DNA of 64,000 bases from Corynespora cassiicola (taxonomy: Eukaryota > Ascomycota > Dothideomycetes > Pleosporales > Corynesporascaceae): positions 4,562,838 to 4,626,837 of the forward strand of contig JAEUWY010000004.1 of NCBI GenBank assembly GCA_022059125.1, given 5' to 3'. A program made the translations under genes and the position numbers. Position 1 is the first letter of the stretch. Every line of letters begins with the position of its first letter. The notes beneath the pieces are model-generated. The model made no database searches and was not told where the DNA came from. It worked only from the letters and a program-made list of their open reading frames with translations. Positions 45,484 through 56,394 of this stretch are shown here, piece after piece.

Positions 45484-46557
45484 TCAAGCTCGATTCTTAG
45501 CTGAACTAAAGGAGACTGTGGACGAAAAAGATGAATGATGATCATACGCCAGGAAACCCGTTCCTTCACAGCATCCAATGTACTCCGCCTCGATCTCATT
45601 TGATTTGAGAACTCCCAGTTCCACCCAGAGGAGCAAGTCGCCATGCGACATGATGCCCTCCGGTCCATAAGTGTCCATAAACTCCTTTCTCAACGCAACG
45701 TGAGTCTTGTCTCTTCTTCCTAGGCGCTCCATATACCTCAACTCCAAAAAGTAGAATATCTCCAACTTGCGATTTGTGTTCAGCTCCGGAAAGAAATCAA
45801 GATCGTCAGGCGTGTCGGACTGTTGGACTTTGATAAGCCCGCTTTCAGGGACATGACACATTCGCGCCGATAGAAGACCGCCGTCCGGGCCGGCTCTCAG
45901 AGCGTTTGTAATCCACCGTTTCGTGATGCGGTGGAACTTTTCGCTCCATACTTTGGTCTCGTTATGTTGCATGGGTGAGTGATCCTGTCCTTCAATGACG
46001 AAGCATATGTTGTCGGGAAGCCTATTCATCACAACTCGTCCCTCGCGTATGTGGTTGGAAACTGGCCGCGGATTAGGTACATGCTCAAGTGGTGAAGAGA
46101 GCTTGTCTTGGGCGGTAGCTTCATCGATGCGGTCTCGGTATGCTCCCCAGTATCCGGATTTCTCAGTAAGTGGCGACAAGGGCCCAAGATGTCCGACTCC
46201 GGAAGGCAGCTCTTGTGTGACCTCGTTCAGAAAACGCGATGAGAAGAATTGCATGGTCTCACGCCAGAAACCAGCATCATCTGGTAACACATTCCAGAAT
46301 GTAGCGATGTTGGTGGAGGCCCACCACTCCCTAAAATCAACAGGCGATTTCCAATAGCTAACCCATATACGTGAATATGGTCCTTGCTCACTAACTTTCT
46401 CAATGTAAGGGTCAAGATGTGTAGCTGAAACTCGTATCAAGCTGTCGAACTCGGTGATTAGCTTCGCCTTTTGACCAGCGGGCGTGCTACCGTCATATTG
46501 CGCCCCGAATATAGAAATGATAAAAGTCTCAGGTACTGAAGAATGTATGAGCGGCAT
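45484..46557 (-). CDS. Aldoxime dehydratase (haem-containing, Oxd/phenylacetaldoxime dehydratase family), 357 aa
   Basis: Dehydrates an aldoxime (R-CH=N-OH) to a nitrile using haem b. Single exon; the ATG at 46557 gives the family-like start (MPLIHSSVPETFIISIFGAQ), and in-frame codons upstream are not ATG. Recognisable family blocks in order: WVSYWKSPVDFREWW, LPDDAGFWRE (about residues 89-98), KSGYWGAYRDRIDEA (about 129), PDNICFVIEGQDH, THVALRKEFMDTYGPEG and HGDLLLWVELGVLKSNEIEA with AEYIGCCEGTGF at the end. Length matches the 350-residue family. It shares a 459-bp promoter with a divergent nitrilase that would hydrolyse its product, the same functional pairing known from bacterial aldoxime-nitrile pathways. 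No signal peptide, so it acts in the cytosol. The natural substrate could be a plant-type or amino-acid-derived aldoxime. Confidence 0.9.
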   Translation of the reverse strand: MPLIHSSVPETFIISIFGAQYDGSTPAGQKAKLITEFDSLIRVSATHLDPYIEKVSEQGPYSRIWVSYWKSPVDFREWWASTNIATFWNVLPDDAGFWRETMQFFSSRFLNEVTQELPSGVGHLGPLSPLTEKSGYWGAYRDRIDEATAQDKLSSPLEHVPNPRPVSNHIREGRVVMNRLPDNICFVIEGQDHSPMQHNETKVWSEKFHRITKRWITNALRAGPDGGLLSARMCHVPESGLIKVQQSDTPDDLDFFPELNTNRKLEIFYFLELRYMERLGRRDKTHVALRKEFMDTYGPEGIMSHGDLLLWVELGVLKSNEIEAEYIGCCEGTGFLAYDHHSSFSSTVSFSSAKNRA

Positions 46558-47016
46558 TTTTATCTGGAATAAGAATCTCTGAACAGATTTGGTAAGATGT
46601 GTAGGAGACACAATTCTAAATATTGGTAAAATATTTTATGTGCTATCACCGCGGCTCGTAGCGCGCGTTTCAGTCACCAACTCTTGTCCGGATAGTAGAT
46701 ACCCGGCCAATGGGATAGAAAGATCAGCTCAAGAAATGCCATGTGATTTTTGGGTGATCCGGATAACTGTTAGCCTTCCCCGCTCTATCCGGATACTTGG
46801 TACCCACCCTGACTACCGAGTCTTGGTATCCCGTTTGGACCAGCGGATAGTTACTACCCATAAGTGTACAGATGATCAAGTTTGTATCTCCAAAGTATAA
46901 AACAAAACGCTCGTCAATCTCTCTGAACTGTCAATTTGACAAAGTCTTCAGCTTGGTTTTCATTCATTTTTGCACACCATAACATTGTAATCTTTGCTCT
47001 ATACACCTACCTCAAG
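46558..47016. promoter_or_regulatory. Bidirectional aldoxime dehydratase/nitrilase promoter with four CGGATA sites
   Basis: 459 bases between two ATGs. CCGGATA occurs at 46688-46694, 46759-46765 and 46789-46795, and CGGATA at 46844-46849, all in the same orientation within about 160 bp. CGG triplets are the classic half-site of Zn2Cys6 proteins, and such a regulator is encoded at 48712. Repeated sites between two functionally linked genes point to co-regulation. Confidence 0.6.
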
Positions 47017-48117
47017 ATGTCCGAGTCAAAGAAAGTACGAATTGCCACCATTCAGGCTGAGCCAGAGTGGAACGATCTCCAAGGCGGAGTGAACAAAGCC
47101 ATCGATCTGATTCGTGAGGCTAGTAATAACGGGGCTAATGTACTCGGTTTTCCCGAAGTTTTTATCCCCGGATACCCATGGTACGTTTATTCAGGAGCCC
47201 AAAGGCTTGAAAGTTCTAGAGTTTAGCATAACTGACATATCTAGCAGGGCCATCTGGGCGAAGTCCGTCGATGGATGCGCTGCGTTCATGGACGAATACT
47301 TTCGCAACTCTCTAGTTAAAGAATCACCCGAAATGAATCGCATACGAGATGCTGTGCGCGAGGCTGGCATATTTGTAGTGCTCGGTTACAGTGAGCGGTA
47401 CAATGGGAGTATTTACATTGCGCAGGTAAGGAACATATCCTTAATCTAGACAGAAACAACCATTGGCTGATTCATCTCCACCCTAAGTCTTTCATTGACC
47501 CAAGTGGTACCATTATCCATCACCGACGCAAGATTAAACCCACACATGTAGAGCGAGCCTATTATGGTGATGGCCAATCCGAGAGCCTGACTACAACAGT
47601 TGAGACACCATTCGGGAAAGTTTCTGGCCTCAACTGCTGGGAACATTCTCAGCTATTGTTGCGCTACTATACCTACTGGCAGGACACTGACATCCACGTG
47701 GCTAGCTGGCCTTTGATCTGGGATATGCCTGATAATGGAAAGCCGTGGCAATGGCACATTACCCCAGACGCTTCTAACAGATTTTCCCAAGTCATGGCCA
47801 TGGAAGGGGCGTGCTTCGTCATGACAGCAACTCAGATTCTCACCGAAAAGAACAAGAAGAAATGTCTACTGGAAGACTATGACTATGCGCGCGCACCTGG
47901 GGGTGGGTTCAGCATGATATATGGTCCCGATGGCAAGGAACTAGCGGAACCGCTCGCCCCGGGGGAGGAAGGCATTCTGTATGCAGATGTCAACGTGGCT
48001 GATCGGGCCTTGGCTAAGCACAACCTTGATACCGTCGGCCACTACTCGAGGCCCGATCTGCTGAGTCTTAGGGTGACCAGGATCCCTGGATCTCAGGTTC
48101 ACTTCTTGGACCAATAA
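47017..48117 (+). CDS. Nitrilase, 3 exons, 323 aa
   Basis: Hydrolyses a nitrile to the carboxylic acid and ammonia. Exons 47017-47180, 47248-47425 and 47488-48117 close in frame; the first junction gives [15 protein letters not shown]. The catalytic triad is complete: Glu47 ([10 protein letters not shown]), Lys129 ([13 protein letters not shown]) and Cys164 ([10 protein letters not shown]). The C-terminal half has [12 protein letters not shown], the [14 protein letters not shown] helix and [12 protein letters not shown], all typical of branch 1 (true nitrilase or cyanide hydratase). LNCWEH is shared by both, but cyanide hydratases are usually longer and the aldoxime dehydratase partner argues for nitrilase. 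Members assemble into spiral homo-oligomers in the cytosol. It is divergently transcribed from the dehydratase. Confidence 0.93.
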
Positions 48118-48711
48118 GGCAGTGTTTAATAGAAGATGATAAATTGTCATACTGTATCAGCGCACTGCTCCTTGCGTTTGCAATCGATATGAACAAAGTC
48201 CTGCCATATGCCGATTTTGAAAGAACAAGAGAGGGGTTCATGACGATGATATACCTCTTTGCGAGATGAGGAGACGACCGATTGACTGCCGACGCGCGTT
48301 TCGGCCCTTCTTCCCCGCATCCAGGACGTCCCTCAAGCCACATCGTGATAGTTGATCATTCCCGCGTTCATATATCCTGTTGGGGAAGTCGAAACTCCCA
48401 TCTCCGGACTAAGCGCTTCTTGTGATGATAAGAACGGGGCTTCAGTATGCTAGTTCTTCATTCCTAACCCGTCAGCTATTTTTACGGCCCGATTGTCTCT
48501 GCACTAAAACGATAAGACATGAGCAAACCCAATCAAATGAAACTTTTGAAGCCAACAATGTGCGTCTGCTTTTCGCAGCGGAATTTATGCCATCACTAAG
48601 TCGCATCACATATCGCTAAATGATACAAAAGGCTTTGTGAGCCCTTTGACTTGGGACGAAAACATAATTGTACGCTTTAGCAGTCAGAACGATAACTTGT
48701 GTGAACTAGAA
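48118..48711. other. Intergenic stretch between nitrilase and regulator
   Basis: 594 bases with no supported gene; nitrilase 3' UTR on the left, regulator promoter on the right. It contains a single CCGGA triplet near 48404 but not the CGGATA hexamer. Confidence 0.35.
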
Positions 48712-51078
48712 ATGCCGAATACGATTAGCTCTCGGAACGTACGGAGACGGGTCTCGCTGGCATGCAACAGTTGCCGCATCAAGAGAACGAAGGCAAGTAG
48801 AAATGAGCACTTCCTGATGCAACCATACTCTCTCAGATCTGACATTTGTTCAATTTATTAATCTTTGGAATCTTGATAGTGCGACGGACACGAACTACAG
48901 TGCAGCGCTTGCAGCTACAGGGGGACACAGTGTGAATATACGCAAGAAGAAAGCAAGAGAAAGTGTGTATTCACAGCTCTCCGCTCGTGTTATGGAGCTG
49001 ACAACTTTAGGCGCCCAAGTAATGCATATGTTCTGGCCTTGGAAGAGCGGGTGAAAACATTAGAACGAATGCTATCTCGCGCCAACTCTCCCCAAACATT
49101 TGAACAGGATGATTCATGCTCAGACAATGCGAGAAATTACGAATCCGACGATTTGGCGCAAAATTCCTGTCCTTTGCCTGTCAATGAGAACATGAGTCAA
49201 CATCTCGAGGAGAGTGATCCGATCGATGAACTCACGGATGCCTTAGGATGCTTTACTCTGGGGGACACCGGAGAGCTAAGATTTTTTGGGGCGTCAAGTA
49301 ACTTCAGCATTGTACCAAACCATTCACTGAGGGTTGCATCCTCGATAGATGCCCGGCTCCGAGGAATCGCCGCTGCTCAGAGCATGCAAGATTTTTTCGA
49401 GCCAAACGAAGAGCTGCGTGATGAACTTCTCGCGCTTTTTTGGAGATGGCAAAATTCTTGGCAGTATTTGGTCGCTCGTGAAGCATTTGTCATGGACCTC
49501 TACGTCCATGCAACTGGGCAATACTGCACGCCTCTTCTACTCACTGCCATCCTAGCATATGCTTCAAGATACTCTTCCCGTCCTGAGCTCAGAGCCGACC
49601 CCGCTGATCCAAACACAGCGGGTGAGGTGCTAGCAAACCAGGCAAGAACCATGCTACATCAGGAATATGAAGCTCCCACAACTTCCACTGTCCAAGCAGC
49701 AGCATTGCTCGGTCTTTACTGGGCCTCTATTGATCGAGAAGGCTTAGGCTTCATGTACATTGGGATGGCAACTCGAATGGCGATGAACCTGGGTTTACAT
49801 CTCGACTGTACTCCCTTTGCGTCCAAAGGCATCATCTCGGAGGAAGAGGTTGAAGTTCGTAAAATTGCTTTTTGGGGTATTTACGTCCTTGACAAGTGAG
49901 TAGCTGCAACAAAATTGTAAGGGGTTTGTTTTTTGATCCGAATGCAAGGCTTTATTGTCTCGGAATGGGTCGTCCAGCTAGTATCCAGGAGTTCAACATC
50001 ACGACACCAAAACCCAAGGCTGAGGATTTACCACTTTTGCTGCCGGGACAGGAAAAGTTAGACACGCATCAGCCTTGGCCGACGTCACAGATTACCGATA
50101 ATGCGATGCAAATGTGCGAGATATTCATCATAACCTCGGAAGTTATGGACCAAATGTGCGGAGTCTCGATTGGTTCATATAGCGGCACTGATTAACGAGC
50201 ATTAGATATGCGCAAAAGCCCACCTGGTCTGAGAAGGAGAGAAACGACCGAGTCAACCGTACACAGTTGTCGTTAGTCAAATGGTTCGACAGTCTCTCCA
50301 AAACCTTGAAAATTTCAGAATCGAGTCTGCAACCGTCACCCCCTTTTGTGTACCAACTTCAGTAAGGCACACCATGTCCCACTGATTGCGCGCTACTCTA
50401 AAATGAGAACAGTCTACAATATCATGTTTCTTTCATATTATTACATAGGCCTTTTTTGAAAGACCTGAATGGAGGCCGAACCGGGAGCACATATGACGTT
50501 ACTGGTGGCGAGGTTCACTCACGCTCGTGTCAGGTGGCTGCTGCAAAAATTTCCAACATATTTCGCATCTATCGCAAGAATTTTGGCAATGCAAGTACTC
50601 TTTCAATCCTCGATGATGACTGGCTGATCCCTATACGCAGCGTTATATTCCAATATCTGCTGTGCACCCTGCATTCACAGCATCAATCATTCACCTTTTG
50701 CACTTGAAGATGGCTGATACTGCAGAACATCCTAAAACTTTGCGACTGCTCCAGCATTGCGTAACAAGCCTCTTTGAAATGAATTTGAACTGGGACTGGG
50801 CAAATCGATCCATCCGAGCGATTCAATCGTTGGCAAACAAATGGAGCCTCGATGTATGGAACATTTTAGAAGGCAACATTGATGAGGAATACCGTCAACA
50901 GTACATGCGGTACGTTAATTCGTGCAGTATCCTAGAACCGGATGCTCTTAAAGGTTACGTAAGTGAAGTGGAGAGAGATCAGCCAAGTCAGGGTCTAGAT
51001 ATGATCTTTGAATCCTGGATGCTTGAATCAAACCCTAGTAATTCTGTATTTAATCTTTATACTGGACAAAGTATTTAA
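48712..51078 (+). CDS. Zn2Cys6 transcription factor, probable regulator of the aldoxime/nitrile island, 7 exons, 675 aa
   Basis: Exons 48712-48792, 48880-48962, 49011-49895, 49949-50155, 50206-50361, 50413-50590 and 50641-51078 close in frame. The first intron splits the zinc cluster, giving ACNSCRIKRTK-CDGHELQC then SACSYRGTQC. The 48-nt second intron (multiple of three) is inferred from its CTGAC branch site and the basic linker KRKRPSNAYVLALEERVKTL that results. The fungal-specific regulatory domain shows GLYWASIDREGLGFMYIGMATRMAMNLGLH and LQYHVSFILLHRPFL. Introns 1 and 6 (48793-48879, 50591-50640) begin GCAAGT, a perfect GC-AG donor; only these keep frame and homology. Located next to the nitrilase, it is the obvious candidate to bind the repeated CGGATA sites. 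Confidence 0.85.
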
Positions 51079-51262
51079 ACACACTAGCTACTTAGCTAAT
51101 ATCTTTGTCAATATTATTCAAGCTGCTTTATAGGGTGACAGCACTGTAACACGTAAGAAAGAGGGGGAAGCAGGTCTCAATTAGCTGGTACAGATCTTTA
51201 TACACTAATCTAATCTATTTATTCTCTCGCTCAGTACTCTCAACTTCTCTCCTTTACTACAG

Positions 51263-52537
51263 CTAATTATGCAAGAGCTTGGAAAATTCGTGTAACTCAT
51301 AGTTTAGCTCGTCAGGCAACTCTAGCTGGACAAAGTGTCCGGAGTTTAACGCCCGAACTCGTGCGAGAGGCGCATAAGGGAGCGTGTTATTCAATTGTGT
51401 ATTTGGGAGGCCGACTGGATCAAAGTTCGACACAACTACTAGTGTAGGTTTAGCGATGATTGGCGACACTGACAGTAAATCTGCAGATATGTTAGTAGAC
51501 ATAGATATGTGCAATATGCCATTAAATTATTTTACCTGCTGCGTTGGCTTGGTTAATGCCAGACAATACCGACTTGTACCATCTCAAACCTCCGCCAAGC
51601 CCCCCCTGTGCCTTCACGATTGTCTTCCACTGTTCTTTTGTTGCTTCGGTGATATATGCGCTGCCATATGGCGCTTGTCTGTCTTCAGAAAGCCACTTTT
51701 GCAATTTTCCAAGCGGTGCAAGGTGTTCTTTTTGGTAGGTCGCATTATTGGTAAACCAGAGGCTATAGGCAGAATCAAGCTGTATCATAGTGAGTTATTG
51801 ATATAAAGTGACGCCTTGATACTGACTCACATGATTGTCGTAAGCTGAAGCCGCTTCGTTAGTAATGTGAAAGATGAAATAGCCGTATACAGGATATCCG
51901 ATCAGGTTATTTGTCTGATTGTTTAAAGCCTTGATCGTAGTTAAGGGTAGGTCAACACCAGGACGAGTGTAACCTAGAGTCAGAAAAGTGAGGCCAAGTA
52001 AGCGGTCCGGGTGGTAAGCCTGGAGTGTGCTGAGTACAGCAGATCCGCTGAAAATTGTGAGTCAGAGTTCTATCTTCTTCAGAAAGGTAATAGCAAGATG
52101 TTTTCGCTTTATAACTTACAAATCATGACCTACTGCAACAACTCGGCCCACACCTTCACAATTTATTAGATCTACTATATCCGAACCGATAGTTTTCAAT
52201 TTATAATCTTCCAAGTGTGCTGGCTTATCTGTACCACCATAGCCCAGCATGTCCGGCGCGATTACGCCATAACCATGCCGAGTGAAGTATTCAATTTGGT
52301 TCACCCAACCATAGGACGAGTCTGGGAATCCATGTAGGAAAAGAATGAAGGGCTTATCAGATTCGAGTGGTGGAGAAAACACATAGCGATATGTTCTTCC
52401 CGAAGGTATCTTAACACTTCTTACAAGATTTACATATGAAGTTTTCGCGATATCAGCCTTTAGCGCATTAGTTTGTCATTCACTAAAGTCAGCTTAGAAC
52501 AAAACGTACAATGTCTGGTCTTAGGTTGATTTGGCAT
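51263..52537 (-). CDS. Epoxide-hydrolase-type alpha/beta hydrolase with unresolved or damaged 5' end
   Basis: Exons 52457-52120, 52047-51831, 51779-51536 and 51480-51263 close in frame, giving 338 residues from ADIAKTSYV to the stop. FLHGFPDSSYGW is the oxyanion loop, GHDFGSAVL holds the nucleophilic Asp (usually GHDWG), VVVSNFDPVGLP and GHFVQLELPDEL supply the acid and His. This is soluble epoxide hydrolase architecture; hydrolysing an epoxide or ester is likely. No ATG begins the first of these exons. A natural first exon (52537-52510, MPNQPKTRH, donor GTACGT) exists, but it is 28 nt long and joining it at the only acceptor (CTAAAG at 52458) puts a TGA in frame. With 27 nt it would fit, so the gene may carry a one-base lesion, use another start, or I misread the splice. 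Convergent with the regulator. Confidence 0.7.
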
Positions 52538-53297
52538 GATTCATTGCGTGTATAGAGAGCTAAGGCCTGTTCCAATATTAGGTTGAACTTTGAGCTTTGT
52601 TTCTACAAACACTTGCCGACACAGGAGTATAGAATGTTTGTAAAAGCAAAACATGCTCATTAGGAAAGGTTTGCGCGCGAAAAACATGTCGACTCAAACT
52701 CGCAATGCTAAAATTTTGATCTCTTCTAAACTCTCAGTGAGTAAGATGGATCGTAGCACGCAAGATAATAAGCGTTCTCTTCATGGCAAGCTTCATCAAT
52801 ATATTATACCCTAGAAACAGTTTTCTTCTGGAGAAGTTCAATTACTAAACATAATTTTGTTTAGTCATTGATTACAGATTTTCTAATAAAGTTTTATAAC
52901 CGGCATCTAACTATGCGATCGTGATTTTGTGGTACTTTTCTCTTGATGGAGGAAGCACGCGACAAATCAAGTACACAAATAGAGTACGCAGAAAAGCGAT
53001 CTATACATCTAATAATGCAATAGCTATTACTAATTTGCTGCCTGATTACTTTAGACGCTTCGCTCTGTTTGGTCAACTAGATTTAGTTCGACGCCGTCTA
53101 ATTCTAATCATATGTGTTGATTTGTTATCAAAATTTGCACAACCAACGTTAACACTATAAATCGCTTTATAGCTCTAACAAGTCCGTTTTTTCAATTATA
53201 CAATCACGTCAGAAGTTCTCGTACGTTTCTAAAAGCAAAGAGAGGGTTCGATATACACAATGCAACAGCTTACTTGTTATTACAGTTATCGATTACG
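52538..53297. promoter_or_regulatory. Divergent AT-leaning spacer
   Basis: 760 bases between the hydrolase (minus) and the NmrA-like gene (plus). The GC content falls towards the subtelomere but no transposon feature is recognisable. No gene seen. Confidence 0.35.
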
Positions 53298-54392
53298 ATG
53301 TCAGGCCCGACTATTCCAACTATCTTTGTTATCGGGGGAACTGGTGCCCAAGGACTTCCAGTCATCCGAGGACTTGTCTCAGATGGGAAATACCGTTGCA
53401 AAGTGCTTACTCGAGATATAACCTCTGACCGAGCTAAGGCTTTGTCAGCGCTGGGAAATGTCTCCTTCTTAGAAGGGACTTTCGCTGATGAAGCAACGTT
53501 AAGAGCAGGATTTTCGGGATGCGACGGGGCATTTGTAAACATTGACGGATTCAACACTGGTGAGAAAACAGAGATGTTCTGGGCCATTCGATCGTATGAA
53601 CTGGCTGTAGAAACTGGAGTAAAATTCTTTGTCTACGGAAATCTTGATTATGGCTATAAAAAGTCGGGCTACAGACCAGAATTTCGTGCTGGTCATTATG
53701 ATGGGAAAGGCCGAATAGGAGAGTGGATATTGCAACAAACCAGGGACGGTGACAGGATGAAAGCTACCTTGTTCACAACTGGCCCTTACATTGAGATGGC
53801 AGTCACAGCGGGGACGGGAATGATGCCAACAATTGAAGATGGCATTGTGACGTGGCGTATGCCGCTCGGGAATGGAGCTGTGCCGCACGTTGCACTAGAT
53901 GATTGCGCGTTTTACGTCCGCTGGCTATTCGACCATCCCGAGAGTTCAAACGGGATGGATCTGGAAGTGGCTATTGATCATATCGACTATGATGTCCTGG
54001 CTTCTGCCTTCCAGGAAGTCACTGGGCATCCAGCTCGATATATCGACACAGATCTTGACACATACTGGAAATCTGGCCCTTTCCACACAGCAAGAGATCT
54101 TCCAGCTGCTTACAACGCGAACCCTGACGACGTCGCTACTATGACAGTACGCGAAAATTTTACCGGCTTTTGGAACCTGTGGAAAGCATCAGCTGGCAAC
54201 AGTGGGATTATCAGGCGGAACTACGAGCTTCTAGACAGAATTCATCCTAACCGGATTAAAAGCGCTAAAGAATGGCTGATAAAAGAACAAAGCAAATGTA
54301 TAGAACAAGGTTTCGATGGTTTATTAGGCAGGTTTAAATCAGGTCTTCCAATGCTAAAGATGGTAGAAGATGGAAGGCAAGGTCGTCTCTAA
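53298..54392 (+). CDS. NmrA-like family protein (NAD(P)-binding), 364 aa
   Basis: Single exon, ATG at 53298 (the open frame starts earlier but without ATG). An atypical SDR: the glycine motif FVIGGTGAQGLPVIRGL (GGTGAQG, residues 13-19) is followed by CKVLTRDITSDRA, where the Arg suggests NADP(H). Then come FLEGTFADEATLRAGFSGCDGAFVN and FFVYGNLDYGYKKSG; in NmrA proteins no catalytic Tyr-Lys pair is required, and several act as redox sensors that bind GATA regulators. The region around YIEMAVTAGTGMMP and VPHVALDDCAFYVRW is typical. It could be a sensor or a reductase for the island. This is the last intact gene: AT-rich RIP sequence begins within about 50-100 bp of its stop, yet the gene itself looks undamaged. 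Confidence 0.9.
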   Translation: MSGPTIPTIFVIGGTGAQGLPVIRGLVSDGKYRCKVLTRDITSDRAKALSALGNVSFLEGTFADEATLRAGFSGCDGAFVNIDGFNTGEKTEMFWAIRSYELAVETGVKFFVYGNLDYGYKKSGYRPEFRAGHYDGKGRIGEWILQQTRDGDRMKATLFTTGPYIEMAVTAGTGMMPTIEDGIVTWRMPLGNGAVPHVALDDCAFYVRWLFDHPESSNGMDLEVAIDHIDYDVLASAFQEVTGHPARYIDTDLDTYWKSGPFHTARDLPAAYNANPDDVATMTVRENFTGFWNLWKASAGNSGIIRRNYELLDRIHPNRIKSAKEWLIKEQSKCIEQGFDGLLGRFKSGLPMLKMVEDGRQGRL

Positions 54393-56394
54393 TTTTACTA
54401 CTATGAAAAGAATACGCTTTCTAAAAGTATTTGAAAGCTGTAATGTAAAATATAAGCGAGTCAGCTACACAGACTAGTTAGCTATTTCTTTTTACTACTC
54501 TAATACAGACTACCTATTTCTACAGAGAGGTGATATTAAAAAAGCGTAATAAATTTTTTTATAACTATTTTATTTTATTTTTTTACTAGTTTAGTTAAAA
54601 AGTTATTTAGTTTAAAAAGTACGATTTTTTATTATACTTTTTAAATATTAATTTTATTTTTTACAGAGTGTATAGTATAATTTAATTTTTATATACTACT
54701 AAAATATGTTTTTTTAAAATATAAATATATAATAGAGTAATAGGAAAAAAACTTGCTCTAAAAGATAGCAGTTTTTAAATTTAAATAACTTTCTAACTAA
54801 ACTAGTTATTAAAATATAAAAAAATTAGTTTAATAGAAATTTAATAAGAGCTTAGTATTAAAATTAATATAAAAATTTATATTTTAGTTTTAGAGTTAAA
54901 AATAAGCTTAAAATAGAAAAAAAAATTATAGAATTAAATAGTAATCTATTTTTTATTTAAAAAGTTATTTTTTTTTTAAATACTAACTAAATTAGACTTA
55001 GTATATATTACGTAAGTACTTTTATAAAACTAGTACTTTAAATAAAAAATAAAAATTAAAGTTTTAAAATATAAAATATTATTTATATAAACAAATATTA
55101 TATAATAAAATTTTAATTTTGTTAAATCTTTTATTTTATTTAAAAAACTTTAAACAGTTTTTCTTTTTATTATTTTATTATAGAAACAATTAAGCTTAAA
55201 TTTTTTTTTTTTAAATTAGTAAAAAAAATTATTAAAAAATTACTATAAATTAAACTAACTTTTTAACTTTTACTATATAAATAAAATAATATAGAAAAAA
55301 AATTAATAATATAAATACTTTAAAAAGTTAAATTATAAATAAATAAATATATATTTATTTCTAGTAAAATTCTATATAAATATAAACTAGTTATGTACTT
55401 TTCTTTAGTAATTTAAAAAAAATCTATTTTTAGATTAGCGTTTCTTTTTTAAAAAAAATTAAGAAATTTTTTTTATTAATACTAATTATAATAATAATAC
55501 TTTTTTAAAAAAGCCTATTTTTAATTAAATAAAAATAGTTTAAAACTAATTACTATTTTATTATAAAAAAAAAAATTAGATAAGATTTTTAGTATATAAA
55601 TTAATTTTTTAAAATATTAATATTTTTTAAAAAAGTAATTTAAAGTTTTTTTTAATAATTTTCTAGTTTTTTAAAAATTTTATTTTTTTTAAAAATCTAA
55701 TTGTTTTTTAGCTAAAAGCTAAATACACTAATATATATTTTTAAAATATTTTGAAATATAAAAAGTATTTTTAAATAGTATTATAATAATAGTTAAAATA
55801 ATATTATTTAAAGTAAAACTTATAATAACTTTATAAAACTTTATATAAAGTAATTTTTTCTTATTACTAAATAAATTTTACTTTTTAAGTTAAATTTTCT
55901 TTTTTTAAGTAAATAATAACATAGATTGTAGATATTTTATTAATTTTTAAAATTAGTTTTTAGTGTTTTTTTATAGCTGTATAGTATATAAAATATATTA
56001 TAATAGCTATTATATATAAAATTTTAATTTAATTTTAAATAATTTTTAAAAAAACTTAATTTTCTTTTACTTTCTTAGCTTTAAGTTTAACTTTTTTTAA
56101 AAAATTTAAATAAAAGATTTTTTTTATACTAAACTGTATAAAGTTACTAATCTAATTATTTTATAATAAATAGTATTATTTAATAAATTATAGTAATTTT
56201 TAACAGTAAAATTTTAATATTTATGACTAATTTCTACTAAAATAAGTTTTTTATATTTTTAGAGTACTAGTATAATATATTTTTAGTAATACTACTATAA
56301 ATTCTAAATTAGTAATTAGTAATATATTATTTATAAATATAATTAAAATTCTATAAATTTTCTAATCTTTTTTTTTATTAACTTTTTAGAAAAT

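Noticed and set aside
47017..48117. Cyanide hydratase instead of nitrilase
   Set aside because: Core motifs fit both, but the short C-terminus and the aldoxime dehydratase partner favour nitrilase; kept as an alternative.
39865..54392. Secondary-metabolite biosynthetic cluster
   Set aside because: No polyketide synthase, peptide synthetase, terpene synthase or P450; the enzymes are catabolic.
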